DNA of 64,000 nt. Source: Schistocerca nitens. Lineage: Eukaryota; Arthropoda; Insecta; Orthoptera; Acrididae. The position numbers were made by a program, and so were the translations under genes. The DNA lies in NCBI RefSeq assembly GCF_023898315.1, contig NC_064616.1, positions 649,384,974-649,448,973 of the forward strand, given 5' to 3'. The notes below the pieces were generated by a model that did no database searches, was not told the DNA's origin, and saw nothing but the letters and a program-made list of their open reading frames with translations. This document shows positions 11,005 to 21,782 of this stretch, piece by piece (the stretch's first letter is position 1; the number at the start of each line of letters is the position of its first letter).

Positions 11005-11494
11005 GGCGGTCATTATGCTCTGCCTGATCAGTGTGTATGTGTGTCGAAGAGGAAAGATGATCTAACAAGTGGACCACACATATGTCATCACAGAATTCGT
11101 CCAAATTTATGGTATATGCAGGGCATGGCCAGAAATGAAAGTGGCAGAGGTGGGAGCTCCAGATGGCCAAGCGTTAAGGAAACAGAACATTTCTGGCGAA
11201 GGTTGGGAGAGGCACGAAACTTTTAAATTATCTTGGTTTCTATGCAGACGTTGGTGCAACATTAAGAGTACAGAACTGTCATCAAGGGGTTTTGGAATTG
11301 TGTCCCTATGCAGAACTTTTTTTGATTTCCATTTTAATGTTACTTCCAGATCAAATAAACCTAAATGATGTTCAATATATTGTATTTATTAATTTTTCGT
11401 AAAAGGGATAAAACGGAAAGGCAAAGGAAAGTATGGTATTTAAATTTCGAGGAAGTGATTGTAAGATGTACAGAAGAAGTTTGTATATAGAAAT
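11005..11494. other. No gene recognised
   Basis: About 490 bp between the LTR element and the mariner relic. Two short plus-strand ORFs (61 and 99 codons) overlap in different frames and show no motif. Confidence 0.5.
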
Positions 11495-11495
11495 A

Positions 11496-12648
11496 CGAAG
11501 TTGGTTTGAGAAGTTCTCAGAATGGAATAGAAAAAAGTACTTACATCAGTGAACCTTTCTTTGTTTTTCAATGTAGTCACCTTGTAGATTAATGCACTTG
11601 GTCCAACGAAGTTTTGGGAAGAAATGGAAGTCTGACTGAGTCATATCAGATGAATAAGGCGGCTGTGACAACAATTCATACCCTAATTCGTGTAATTTTG
11701 CCATGGCGACGGCACACGTGTGCAGGTGCCCATTGTCTTGATGGAAGATGACTCTTCCTTGCTAAACCTGGCATTTTTTGGTGTATGTTTTGTTGCGATT
11801 TGTCTAGGAGGTTAGCATAGAATTCTCCAGTAATTGTTTGCCCAGTGGGGATATAATCCACAAACAGAATACATTTCGCCTTCCAGAACATTCATGCCAT
11901 AACCTTTTCCCACCGTAGAATTGCCTTTGCTTTCTTTGGTGGCGGAGAATCAGCATATTTCCACTGCTTTGACTGTTGTTTTGTCTCTGGTGTATAGTAG
12001 TGCACGACAGTTTCATCTGTGATCACAAACCGGCGCAAAAAATCTTGTTGGTTTCTCCTAAAATATGCCAAACATTGTTCCGTTATGTCCATTCTCATGC
12101 GTTTTTTATCCAGCATCAAGAGTCGCGGGACCCATCTTGGGGATAATGTTTTCGTTTCTAATTCTTCAGTTAAAATGTGATATACCCTTCCAGATGACAT
12201 CTGCCAAGTGTGACCAATTTCACACACTTTCAATCGGCGATCTTCCATGACAATTTTGTGCACTTTTCCAATTATTTCTGGAATAGTGGCACATCTTAAC
12301 CGACCACTGTGTGGATCATCATCTAAGCTCTCCCAATCAAATTTAAATTCATTTGTCCACTTGGCAACAGTTGAATATGAAGGAGCAGAGTCCCCCAGTG
12401 TCTTCTGGAAATCGGGCATGAACGTCCTTTGCTTTCGTACCTTTCTTTACGAAGTACTTAATCACTGCTCGAATCTCGATTTTTTTCCATTTTCTCAAAT
12501 CCCTACGTAGGAACAACAACAGAGCCACGTCAGCACCACAGCTCTCTTCCAAGAGCCTGGCAACAGTCCAATGAATATCACGTGAACAACTCGTTGCGCC
12601 AGCGCTGACCTCTCGTGGTGATTCCGAGAACTTTTCAAACCACCTCAG
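11496..12648 (-). mobile_element. Degenerate mariner element
   Basis: Imperfect terminal inverted repeats of about 28 bp are visible. The left one contains GTTTGAGAAGTTCTCAGAAT, and the right one, read in reverse, GTTTGAAAAGTTCTCGGAAT. The left end abuts a TA; the right TA is lost or mutated. At 1.15 kb it is slightly short for a mariner. It carries the transposase relic on the minus strand. Confidence 0.75.
11540..12492 (-). pseudogene. mariner transposase relic (SETMAR-like lineage)
   Basis: The N-terminal helix-turn-helix start (KWKKIEIRAVIKYFVKKGTK) lies at 12492 in one frame. A second frame from 12419 gives LGDSAPSYSTVAKWTNEFKF, then the first catalytic region around FVITDETVVHYYTPETK. 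A stop after WEKVMA (11892) is followed in the same frame by ILFVDYIPTGQTITGEFYAN, and then another frameshift. A mariner transposase cuts at the inverted repeats and reinserts at TA. This one is dead, with at least two frameshifts and a stop. The match to the mariner family most often annotated as SETMAR-like is strong throughout. Confidence 0.85.
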
Positions 12649-13224
12649 GCTGTTATTACATTGACGCTGATGATTTACACGCGGTGGAGTGATATTCAAC
12701 GTAAAAACAGTAATCTTCCTGGCATCTTCCTGTCATCTTGCCTCCATTTTGACAATTGCATGGTTGTTTTAAAATTTCTATTAAAAAAGAAGTGTGGTTT
12801 GTGTTCACAAAAGGCTCCCTCTCATCACACTTTTGTAGAAAACCACGTATAATACAGCATTTTGCGAAATATTGGCTAGGATAGCCGGTCATATACAATG
12901 GAATGTGTTTTCTTTTTCTGTCGCGATGAAATAAGAACAGTTGGAGTCTTTTTTGATAAAATTCCTTACCTAACAACAAAAATAGTCATCGTAGGGTTGC
13001 ACCAGCAGAGTGCACTTATGAGGAATCACTTTAATACTTCATAATGCAAGTCTTTTATGTTTGAAAATCTCATTGTATAATTGTTGATTTGTTAGCAAGG
13101 TGAACCAGAATAGCTGCTTATAATAATTAATCTTTATTAACAACAGACTTTTTCGGCCTTTATCGCCATTGTAAAATATCTGTGAATATTATTTTGATGA
13201 GACTATGCATAAATGTGAATGTCA
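12649..13224. other. No gene recognised
   Basis: AT-rich sequence between the mariner and the LINE tail. A 107-codon minus-strand ORF (12656-12979) has no recognisable domain. Confidence 0.5.
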
Positions 13225-13932
13225 TTTATATTAAAGAAAACTTTGAGGTTTGCTGATGACACTGTAATTCTGTCAGAGACAGCAAAGGATCTGGAAGAAC
13301 AGTTGACCAGAATGGGCAGTGTCTTCAGAGGAGGATATAAGATGAACATCAACAAACACAAAACGAGGATAATGGAATGTAGTCGAGTTAACTCAGGTGA
13401 GATCAAGGGTATTAGAGTAGGAAAAAAGTAGCAGATGAGTTTTGCTGTTTGGGGAACAAAACAACTGATGAGGGTCAAAGTAGAGAGGATATAAAATGTA
13501 GACTGGCTCTGGCAAGGAAAGCATTTCTGAAGAAGAGAAATTTGTTAACATCGAGTATAGATTTAAGTGTCAGGAAGTCGTTTCTGAAAGTATTTGTATG
13601 GAGTGTAGCCATATATGGAAGTGAAACATGGATGACAAATAGCTTGGATAAGAAGAGGAATTTGTGGCACAACCTGACTAGGAGAAGGGATGGGTTGGTA
13701 GGACAAGTTCTGAGGCATCAAGGGATCACCAACTTAGTATTGGAGGGAAGCGTGGACGGTAAAAATCGTAGAGGGAGACCAAGGGATGAATACACTAAGC
13801 AGATTCAGAGGGATGTAGGCTGTGCAGTAGGTACTGGGAGATGAAGCAGCTTGCACAGGATAGAGTAGCTTGGAGAGCTGCATCAAACCAGTCTCTGGAG
13901 TGAAGACCACAACAATAACAACAACAACAACA
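13225..13932 (+). pseudogene. 5'-truncated RTE-like LINE, 3' end
   Basis: The plus strand encodes the second half of a non-LTR reverse transcriptase. It opens at the catalytic box (FADDTVILSETAKDLEEQL) and continues with VRKSFLKVFVWSVAIYGSET and RGRPRDEYTKQIQ. The element ends in a (CAA)n tail at 13909-13932. The better-preserved minus-strand copy at 37638-38880 shows that this copy lacks about 40 codons after SLDKKR and is split by a stop and frameshift near 13430. RTE-type elements insert by nicking DNA and reverse transcribing their RNA in place. The RTE assignment rests on the RT tail and the short-repeat 3' end and could be a related clade. Confidence 0.8.
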
Positions 13933-14202
13933 TATTTTACTCAAGTTTAGAATGAAGTGCTGTTCATATTAAATCGTTAGTGAACTGTCATACAACTGCC
14001 ATTGTTTTGAGTAGATGGTAAATGAAGTAAATATATCGAAAATAATACGTTAATTATGGTTTGACAATAGTCTGACAGTTCTACTCTTATGACGTTATAT
14101 GTTCACAAGAATTATATACACGAACAGCCACATTATTTTATTAACTAAATTTATTATCTTTAGAATGAAATTTGCACTGTACAGCGGAGTGTGCGCAGAT
14201 AT

Positions 14203-14662
14203 GAAACTTCCAGACAGATTAAAACTGTGTGCTGGACCGAGACTCTAACTCTGGACCTTTGCCTTTCGCGGGCAAGTGCTCTATTAACTGAGCTATCCAA
14301 GCACGACTCACGCCCTGTCCACACAGTAAGTTCGCAGGTGAGCTTCTGTGAAGTTTGGAAGGTACGAGACGAGGTACTGGCGGAATTAAAGCTGTGAGGA
14401 CAGGGTGTGAGTCGTGTTTGGGTAGCTCAGCATGTTCGGTCATAGGGTTAGCTACCCTCTGTAATAAAAAAAACTGAGTGAACGAATCAATGAAAAACTT
14501 GAATGGGTGTCATGAGACGTCTGCCCTGAACATACACAATGAACAGAATAGAACAAAATGAGATAAAAAAAAAAACAGTTGGTAGAGCACTTGCCCGCGA
14601 AAGGCAAGGTCCCGAGTTCGAGTCTCAGTCCCGCACACAGTTTTAATCTGCCAGGAAGTTTC
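14203..14662. mobile_element. Foldback element with tRNA-like arms
   Basis: The two ends are inverted repeats of about 88 bp (14203-14290 and 14576-14662). Read from the right side they contain GGTAGAGCACTTGCCCGCG and GTTCGAGTCTC, which look like the A box, anticodon arm and B box of a tRNA gene. A second pair of inverted segments (about 14291-14326 and 14391-14429) continues inward as CAAGCACGACTCACGCCCTG, so the whole unit folds back on itself. The stem is interrupted by a 145-bp sequence at 14431-14575. There is no coding capacity. Whether it moves as a DNA element or is a fused pair of SINEs is unclear. Confidence 0.7.
14431..14575 (+). mobile_element. Short SINE-like insertion with poly(A) tail
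   Basis: Between two stem halves of the foldback element lies a segment with GGTCATAGGGTTAGCTACC near its head and an A-rich tail (14566-14575). The flanking GTAGCTCAG, shared with the stem, would complete a tRNA-like A box. That suggests a tRNA-derived SINE inserted into, or recombined with, the homologous motif. A CAG on both sides could be a very short target duplication. Confidence 0.45.
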
Positions 14663-14851
14663 TTTATTATCTTTGATTTTAGCTTATGTTGTTATGATTT
14701 ATTCTTTTTCTTGTTCTACAAGTTCAATAATCGATTTAAGGTAGTATAGGTGTCTACATTCTGTATCCTCATTTAATATTTCTTGCGGATATTTTCTCGA
14801 GTGAATACAGATTTCTAACTCTTCAAGAATGTTCCCTACAAGACCTTTTGG

Positions 14852-14863
14852 TATTCTGTGCAG
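14852..14863. repeat. SINE target site duplication (left)
   Basis: TATTCTGTGCAG, repeated exactly at 15059-15070 on the other side of the SINE. A 12-bp duplication is typical of LINE-driven retroposition and proves that the SINE inserted into the Penelope-like fragment. Confidence 0.9.
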
Positions 14864-15058
14864 CCGGCCGGGATGGCCAAGCGGTTAAAGGTGCTACAGT
14901 CTGGAACCACGCGACCGCTATGGTCGCATGTTCGAATCCTGCCTCGGGCATGGATGTGTGTGATGTCCTTAGGTTAGTTAGGTTTAAGTAGTTCTAAGTT
15001 CTAGGGGACTGATGACCTTAGAAGTTAAGTCCCATAGTGCTTAGAGCCATTTGAACCA
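14864..15058 (+). mobile_element. tRNA-derived SINE, copy 1
   Basis: A 195-bp non-coding retroposon. The head looks like a tRNA gene of the Leu/Ser type: A box TGGCCAAGCGG (14874-14884) and B box GTTCGAATCC (14930-14939) form an internal RNA polymerase III promoter. The body runs through GATGTCCTTAGG and GGGGACTGATGACC and ends GAGCCATTTGAACCA. It is flanked by a perfect 12-bp target duplication. A second copy with the same layout lies at 43832-44012. It depends on a LINE for movement. Confidence 0.92.
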
Positions 15059-15137
15059 TATTCTGTGCAGGGTGTGATTTGAATTTTGATTATCAGCAGT
15101 GTCGATTTGATTTTTAAAATGTAGCGAGAATACCATT

Positions 15138-15890
15138 TCTGACAACAATACAAATGCCAATTCCTGTCGTCCAGCGTCGCATAAACTTAGCATCCTTTCA
15201 TTCAGTAATTAATAGATTAAATAAAATAGCGTTAGAAAACCAGCAATCCAAAAAGAGCTTGACACACTTTGTTGTGCGGTCTATACAAATGACTTTGAGC
15301 CCAACATAGTAATAAAATTATGCTTCAAATCTAAAACACCAGAGCATAACACAATACATAATGAGATATGCCTAACTCGAGAACCATTACCTAATCAAAA
15401 ACTAAGATACTTATGAATAGTCTACCTTGGTCGATTCTCCAATAAAATTAATGCACTTTTTAAAGCCACAAATATTCAATTAGTCTTTCGAACCAGTAAA
15501 AACCTTTCAATAGAGTTACGTTTAGACACCACTAGAACATCCAAACAAGAAAACTCAGGCATGTATTTTAAATCACATGTTGAAACTTCTAGATTGACCA
15601 AACTGAAAGAAATTGTAATGTCAGATATAAATAAAACATTACAAACAGTGAGAATAATCAGTCAAGCTTCTTTCTACAATTGAAAAATCAAAACCACACT
15701 TCCGATACAATCGAAAATACACTCTGGAGTGTGTGTTCGATTTTCTTGCACAGTACACAAAAAGATCTTGAAGTCAATATTCTCGAAGAATTAGAAATCT
15801 ATACACAGAAGGAAATATCCTTAAGAAATATTAAACCAGCATATCTCAAATGCTTCATTGCACTTCTAGAACACGGAATAGGATAAATCA
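15138..15890 (+). pseudogene. Penelope-like element 3' half with GIY-YIG region
   Basis: The plus strand, in several frames, reads LRYLxxVYLGRFSNKINALF near 15400 and LVFRTSKNLSIELR, the linker before the nuclease. It then gives NSGMYFKSHVET (a decayed start of a GIY-YIG domain) and, at 15680-15886, NHTSDTIENTLWS and NILEELEIYTQKEI, the end of that domain. Penelope-like elements carry a telomerase-related reverse transcriptase followed by this nuclease. Here the RT part is missing and frames are broken. Together with the minus-strand fragment to its left it forms a divergent pair, an arrangement known for this class. Confidence 0.6.
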
Positions 15891-16150
15891 GAAATAAACA
15901 CACGACGACCACGAGAACCACAGTCTGTGGCCCCCCAGGTCACCCGCTTTCTTTCTGATACATTTCTTTCTGCAGCTGGCTCCCTTTTGCACCGCAACCC
16001 TCCTTGATCTCAAACATAAAAGAAGAGTCCCGGGAGAAGGAGCCTCTGGTGTCGCCAGAGCTCCCGCCCCCCACCTCCACAACCTAACTCTGACCTGCTG
16101 TGCATGGATGTCGCCGCCTCCTTCTCGGTGATGGATGGTGACCTGGCGGG

Positions 16151-16840
16151 ATGACTAGCTTTAGTCTGTTCACCTCCCATTTTAATCATCGTTCTGTGGT
16201 AATCCAATGGAATTGTAATAGATATTACCCTCACCTTCTGGAGTTGAAATTCCTTATTTCGTTTTACTCTGCAGCTAGGGTCACAGTTTGCAACCTTTAT
16301 CTCCCTCCTGACAGGACTCTTACACCTGCTGCCTTAACTGCCCTTCTTCAGCAACTTCCTCCTCCCTTCCTCCCTCTCGGGGATTTTAATGCTCATCATC
16401 CCTTGTGGGGCAGTGCATTTCCATCTAGTCAGGGTCTTCTTATAGACCAGTATCTTGCAGACCACGACTTGTGCCCTCTTAATGATGGCTCCCCTACCCA
16501 TTTCAGTGCTGGTCAGGGTACCTTTTCTGCCATTTATCTTTCTCTTTCTTCTCCCTCCCTCCTCCCTTCATTACACTGGTCGTCACACGATGACCTTTAC
16601 GATAGTGACCATTTCCCGTTGATTCTCTCACTTCCTTCCCACTTCCCGATGGACAGGTTACTTCCTTGGTCTTTCCAACGCGCCGATTGGCCTCTGTATA
16701 CTGCAGAGGTCGATTATTCTCCCTCTTTGTCGGGTTATATTGATGACGTCCTACGTGACGTGTCTGATGCGATTGTTTGCGCTGCTAGCCTTGCTATCCC
16801 ACGCTCATCTGGACGATTTTGCCGCCGGAAAGTCCTGTAG
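16151..16840 (+). pseudogene. LINE APE-type endonuclease, deleted
   Basis: A 229-codon frame with the opening VIQWNCNRYYPHLLELKFLI, then directly VTVCNLYLPPDRT, GDFNAHHPLWGS and DSDHFPLIL. These are the beginning and the catalytic D/N and SDH-type motifs of an apurinic-like endonuclease. The middle, including the catalytic Glu region expected between LKFLI and VTVCNLY, is missing, which points to an internal deletion of roughly 60 residues. The family makes the first-strand nick for target-primed reverse transcription. Confidence 0.8.
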
Positions 16841-17379
16841 TGGTGTACGGCCATTGCCATTGCTATCCGTGATCGCCATCGAGCTTTGCAACACCTTAAG
16901 AGGCACCAATCAACTGTCAATCTTATTAGCTTTAAACGCCTTTGCGCCAAAGCTCATTACTTAATCAAATGGAGCAAATGGGTGTGTTGGGAATGCTTTG
17001 TTTCTTCCCTCGTTTCTACTGTCCCTCTGTCACAGGTATGGGCTACACTTCGCTCTCTCCAAGGTTGCCATTGGCAGTCTACTCTCACGGATGGCCTTTG
17101 CATGGACTTATTGATTGTCACGGAACATCTTGCGACCCATTTTGCGACAGCATTAGCATCAACCTCTTATCTGGCTGCTTTCCTTCACCAGAAACAGCAG
17201 GCTGAAGCTTCCACCTTATGTTTTACCTCTTGTCAGTCAGAATCTTACAATGAACCTTTTAGTGAATGGGAACTTCTTTACGCACTTTCTTCTACACATA
17301 AGGCCGCTGGCCCAGACTCCATTCATAACCAATTGCTTCAACATCTCAGTGCTCCACAACATCATCATCTTCTCCAAAT

Positions 17380-18444
17380 GTTTAATCGTATTTGACTCCA
17401 GGGTGACTTCCCTTCTCAATGGAGGGATAGCATCGTGGTTCCTATCCTTAAGCCTGGTAAGGACCCCCTGTTTGTCGGAAGCTATCGGCCAGTTAGTCTG
17501 ACAAACGTTGTTTGCAAGTTACTTCAACAGATGGTAGCCTGTCGGCTCAATTGGGTACTCGAATCTCGGGATCTATTGTCCCCTTACCAGTGTGGCTTCC
17601 TAGAGGGACGGTCTTTGATGGATCATTTACTTCGCTTGGAATCCGTAGTTCGGCAGGCTTTTTCTCAGCGCCGCCATTTGGTTGCAGTATTTTTCGACCT
17701 TTGCAAGGCCTATGACACAGCTTGGCGCCATCGTATCTTATTTACACTTCATGAGTGGGGTCCATCGGTCCTTTGGTCACCCCTGCTCTGTATGTGGACG
17801 ATTTCTGCATTTGGGTTAGTTCCTCTTCGATGGCCTCTGCAGAGCGGCAGCTCCAGGCTGCTATACAGCTTGCCTATGCATGGACCCTCTCACACTGGTT
17901 TCAATTCTCTCCTTTAAAACCGTGGGTGGACCACTTCTGTCGCCGTACTATGATCCACACTGATCCTAAGCTCTACCTCGATGCACAACGATTACCTGTG
18001 GTCCCACAGTTTCGTTTCCTGGGTCTTCTTTTCAACAACAAGCTCACTTGGCTGGCTCGTATCAGACTTCTGAAGATAGGATGTCTCTGTAAACTCAATG
18101 TCCTTTGCTTCCTTACCCACACCTCTTGGGGTGTGGATTGTTCCACTCTTCTCTGCCTTTACAAGGCTTTATTGCTGCCTCGCATGGTCTATGGTTGTCA
18201 AGCTTATGGTTCGGCTGCTCCTTCCACACTGCACCTCCTGTATCGGGTCCACCATCATGGTATCCGTTTGGCCAACGGTGTCTTCCCTACTAGCCCTGTT
18301 GATAGTCTCCTGGTTCAAGCTGGGATCCCCCCTTTCTGGTTAGCGGCCCCAGCTTCTGGTTTCTTATGCAATCGCTGTCTGTTCCTCTCCCACTCAACCT
18401 TCCTATTCTATCCTGTTCCCAGACCAAGGACATCACCCACCTGA
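17380..18444 (+). pseudogene. LINE reverse transcriptase, deleted
   Basis: The frame at 17435-17765 gives VPILKPGKDPLFVGSYRPVS, QCGFLEGRSLMDHLL and VAVFFDLCKAYDTAWR, the fingers and first catalytic Asp region. It then breaks. The next frame (17755-18444) resumes at ALYVDDFCIWVSSSS, the YVDD catalytic box (17791-17802), and continues as the thumb. The segment between, which should hold the GVPQGSVLS box, is absent, so two of the usual RT blocks are lost. This copy cannot be active. Confidence 0.85.
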
Positions 18445-18654
18445 CTCCTGATTTCGGGCGGGTTTACCGGTTGGGCTCCGCCTTGCTTCTCTTCGCTGTG
18501 ACTTTCAGCTTCCTTCTTTGTCCTGTCTCCTACGTTCCCTCTCCAACACCCCCCTTTTGATTAGTTCCTCGGCCCTGGATTTGGATGGATCTCCACTGAG
18601 GTCCCAAAGATTCCATTCCCCCAATGGTGTTGCATTGTTTTTTTTCGCCGAATT

Positions 18655-19065
18655 TTATGGGAGTTTCGGGATGCTGTTGTTTTTTACACTGATGGCTCTA
18701 AATATGCTGATCATGTGGGATATGCTTTCCCGTCCTCTGTGGCCATGGTAAATCATCTCCTGCCAACTGCATGTGGGGTGTTTAGTGCGGAATTTATGGC
18801 AGTTTCCCAGCCCCTTACCTTTCTTAAACAGTCCCAACTCAACCGTATTTTGTTATGTATGGACTCAATGAGTGTCCTTGAGGCTATTGAATGGTGTTTT
18901 TCCCTCCATCCTTTGGTCTCAGCCATCCATGACCTTCTCGCTGATCTTCATGATGCTGCTTGTTCCATTAACATCCTTGGGGTCCCTGGCCATGTGGGTA
19001 TCCCAGATAATGAGCTTGCTGATCGTTTGTCTGGGGGGATGTCACTTACACTCCCTTCCCTGTAA
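18655..19065 (+). pseudogene. LINE RNase H domain
   Basis: Spread over two plus-strand frames: FYTDGSKYADHVGYAF (18682 onward), then FSAEFMAV, LLCMDSMSVLEAIEW and GVPGHVGIPDNELADRL. These carry the D, E, D and D positions expected of RNase H. A RNase H domain encoded inside the LINE supports assignment to the I group instead of jockey or CR1. At least one frameshift separates the first motif from the rest. Confidence 0.85.
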
Positions 19066-19915
19066 GGGCATCATATCAAACCCCACTCACGCAATTGTGG
19101 GCCAACTCTTGGGAGGCTACCTCTCTGTCTAATAAACTTCGTGTGATTAAGATGACACCTGTCACGTGGCGTTCTTCCTCCCACTTCTTTCGAAAGGACT
19201 CGACCACCCTGTGTTGTCTCCACATCGGCCATATGCTGCTGAGCCATGGTTTTCTTTTGCGTAATGAGCCACCCCCACTTTGTGGTTGTGGGGGCCTTCC
19301 ACTTAGTAGTCCACATGTTGGTGAAATGCCACTTTCTTTTGGCTCTGCATACTAAGTACGGGCTTCCCCGCACTTAAGCTTTACTATTAGCAGACGATTG
19401 TCGGATGGTGGAACTGGTTCTCAGTTTACTCAGTGAAAGTGGTTTTTATTTTCAGTTCTAAGATTTTTAATCTCCATCTGGAGTAGGGGCAGGGCGGTGA
19501 GGGTTGGGCTGTCTCCCACTGTAAGCTGTGTTTGGAGATTCCTGACTTCCCTCCCTGGCCAAGATCCTCTTTTTCTCTGTTTTTATCGCTTTTTAGATTT
19601 GGTTAGTCCCCTTTTACAATACACATGTTTACATTCTAGCGGTTCAATGCTTTTAAATAGCGGGTGGGCTTACCTTTACTGCATCAGAGATGGGATATTT
19701 CTTGCCTCTACCATAACCTTGGGGTTGCCCACTTGCTGACTTCCCTCCCTTTGTTTTCATCATTGACTACACGACTGCACTTTCATGTTTTTTAGCCTTT
19801 TACCTTTTATCGTTATGACTCTTGTGAGATGTGAGTCTGTCCAAATGGACCACCTTTAAAACAAGGGACTGATGACCTTGCTGTTTGGTCCCTTCAACCC
19901 CAATCAACCAACCAA

Positions 19916-21782
19916 GCCATTCCCACTAGGGTCAAAATAGGTCACACAAGAAAAGCGTCAGCATCAAACGTAAGGTTAAATTGAAAAACTTCCTTGGTGC
20001 ATGTACAAGATTGTCTGACACATCCATTGCTTCATAAGCGTGAATTTCACAGACAAGTGTCCTCTTTCACAAGGGCCCTCGCAGGTTTTTAAAAGTTTCA
20101 TTTTCCATTCGACGAAATTTGATGTAATCATTGAGTTCCGACAGTTATATTTCCTTTTGCAAATTTTCATGCGCAAATATCTCTCTTCCCCCCCCCCCCC
20201 CCCTCTTCTTTACACACAGTTCCAAAGACAGTGCCAGGACTGCTTTTGTGGTCATTCCACAGTCTAACATAACAGTAGCGATACTCGCTACATGTAAAAG
20301 TTGTTACCATTTGACAGATGGAGCGGCACTACCGCTCCAAGTGGCGAGTAAGGTGAACGTCAGCGTTATGTTTGTTTTCCATCCATTTCCTACGTAAATT
20401 ATTTTCTTGCCTCCAACGGTTTGTGTAGTATCAGAAGGTATTTATGTTTCTAGAAATGATGCTAAAATAAGCGCAAGTATGGACAAAAACCACGAATCGA
20501 GTGGTAAGCTACAACACATTCGTGCAGTAACACTTGTGACGTTGGATAGAATTGCAGCTTACCTCGTTGATATCAAAAGAATATAAACACACAGATTCAC
20601 ACGTAAGAAGTGCAGACATGTACCTCTACATGCAAAAGCGATCGACAGGTCATTTATCGTTCTGTAGGGCTAATGTGTTTGTCATTGTCGCCTGTAGCCA
20701 CAAGTATGACCTTCATATTTATATTATTCTAAGTGGCAAAAGTAACTGCCAAATAGTGGGTGAAATATGTTGAAAACATTATAATGAGCTGATTACATTA
20801 CATTCCACGCAAAACCAAATATATGAATAATTTTCAAACAATGTCAGCGAATAAGGTGCTAACAAAATAATGTCATCACACGAAGGAAGTGACGAAAATT
20901 ATGTGACTAACAACAGAAGTGAATGAAATACATACCAAACATTACGATTTTGTAAGACACGAATAACTGCACTTAATCTAACCACTTCATCGTCAAAGCA
21001 GGTCTGTGTCGACGATTCACACGAATCTGGCACTGATACATGGAGAGCTGACCTGGCTGCTTCTGTGTCACAGGACTGTTTTACAGCTTCAGATGGTTTG
21101 TCGAATCATAGTGGCAGTTTCCTCTTCATCGTCAGTTGATGTGGCTTATTTGGGATGTCAAACAGTGTGCGTACTGCATTCCACACGAGTTTATTATTGT
21201 CTGCGTTCATGAACCGGTTTTGTTCGCAATGTAGCGAACAAAACCTAATATTGTTATACAGGTAAACTGGGTCTTTTTCATAAGGTCTTGTCGTCTGCTA
21301 TTAACCAGCCATTTTCTGCTCCTAAAACGAAACATTAATCATTAATACATATGTAGTCTGTAGCCCTAAGTGAACCCTGACACTGCAATTTAGTAACATG
21401 ATGGTATATACCTCTCAGGATCTTTAGGATACCTAAAAAAAGACAGCTGTGGTGTCTTCTTCCTGTTATTGCGCTACAAACGCTCCCACTTGTAAATACC
21501 ATTGAAGAAAACAAAGTAAACAACCACTATTCGAAATCACGATCGCCCCGAACTCACAGTTTAAGTTACGGCCGCTTGGGACGCTACTGTCGCCGTAGGC
21601 AACAAAATCGAGGCGAAGTGTCGCGACTGTTATGTTAGAATGTGGTCATTCTCACTAATGTCAAAGTACTCACGTACACGAATAATGTCTGCTTCAAAGT
21701 GAGGTTAAACTGACAAAGCTCGTTTGACAAACAGATTTGATCGTTTACAGGGGCCTTAAGAGCAGATTAACAGAAGAAATTC
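19916..21782. other. No gene recognised; poly-C and a perfect hairpin
   Basis: Almost 1.9 kb with short ORFs only, none with a motif. It holds a C16 tract at 20188-20203, a small GTAGCGA/TCGCTAC inverted pair near 20276, and a perfect 12-bp stem at 21216-21245. It may be unique intergenic DNA or an unrecognised repeat. Confidence 0.5.
21216..21245. other. Perfect 12-bp inverted repeat, 6-nt loop
   Basis: GGTTTTGTTCGC, then AATGTA, then GCGAACAAAACC. The stem is perfect. No poly-T or gene context explains it, so the function is unknown. Confidence 0.8.

Larger units (their letters stand above)
14690..15137 (-). pseudogene. Penelope-like element C-terminal fragment
   Basis: Once the SINE at 14864-15058 and one copy of its target duplication are removed, the minus strand reads HRIPKGLVGNILEELEI followed by SRKYPQEILNEDT. 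This matches the end of the plus-strand copy at 15690-15890 (KDLEVNILEELEIYTQKE) and fits the segment after the GIY-YIG nuclease in Penelope-like elements. It is truncated and non-functional. Its upstream side faces the upstream side of the neighbouring plus-strand copy. Confidence 0.55.
15895..19915 (+). mobile_element. I-clade LINE, internally deleted
   Basis: A 4-kb non-LTR retrotransposon on the plus strand, in the order endonuclease (16151-16840), reverse transcriptase (17435-18440), RNase H (about 18655-19065), 3' UTR. It ends with GGACTGATGACCTTGCTG and a CAAC-type tail at 19898-19915. The RNase H domain after RT is characteristic of the I group. It lies directly behind the Penelope-like fragment. 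Large in-element deletions, frameshifts and stops make it inactive. Confidence 0.85.

Noticed and set aside
14576-14662. A functional tRNA gene
   Set aside because: The tRNA-like pattern occurs as an inverted pair inside a foldback element, the acceptor stem does not pair well, and the anticodon loop lacks the usual T before the anticodon.
14864-14945. A tRNA-Leu/Ser gene
   Set aside because: It is the head of a SINE with a body, an end and a target duplication, and recurs at 43832.
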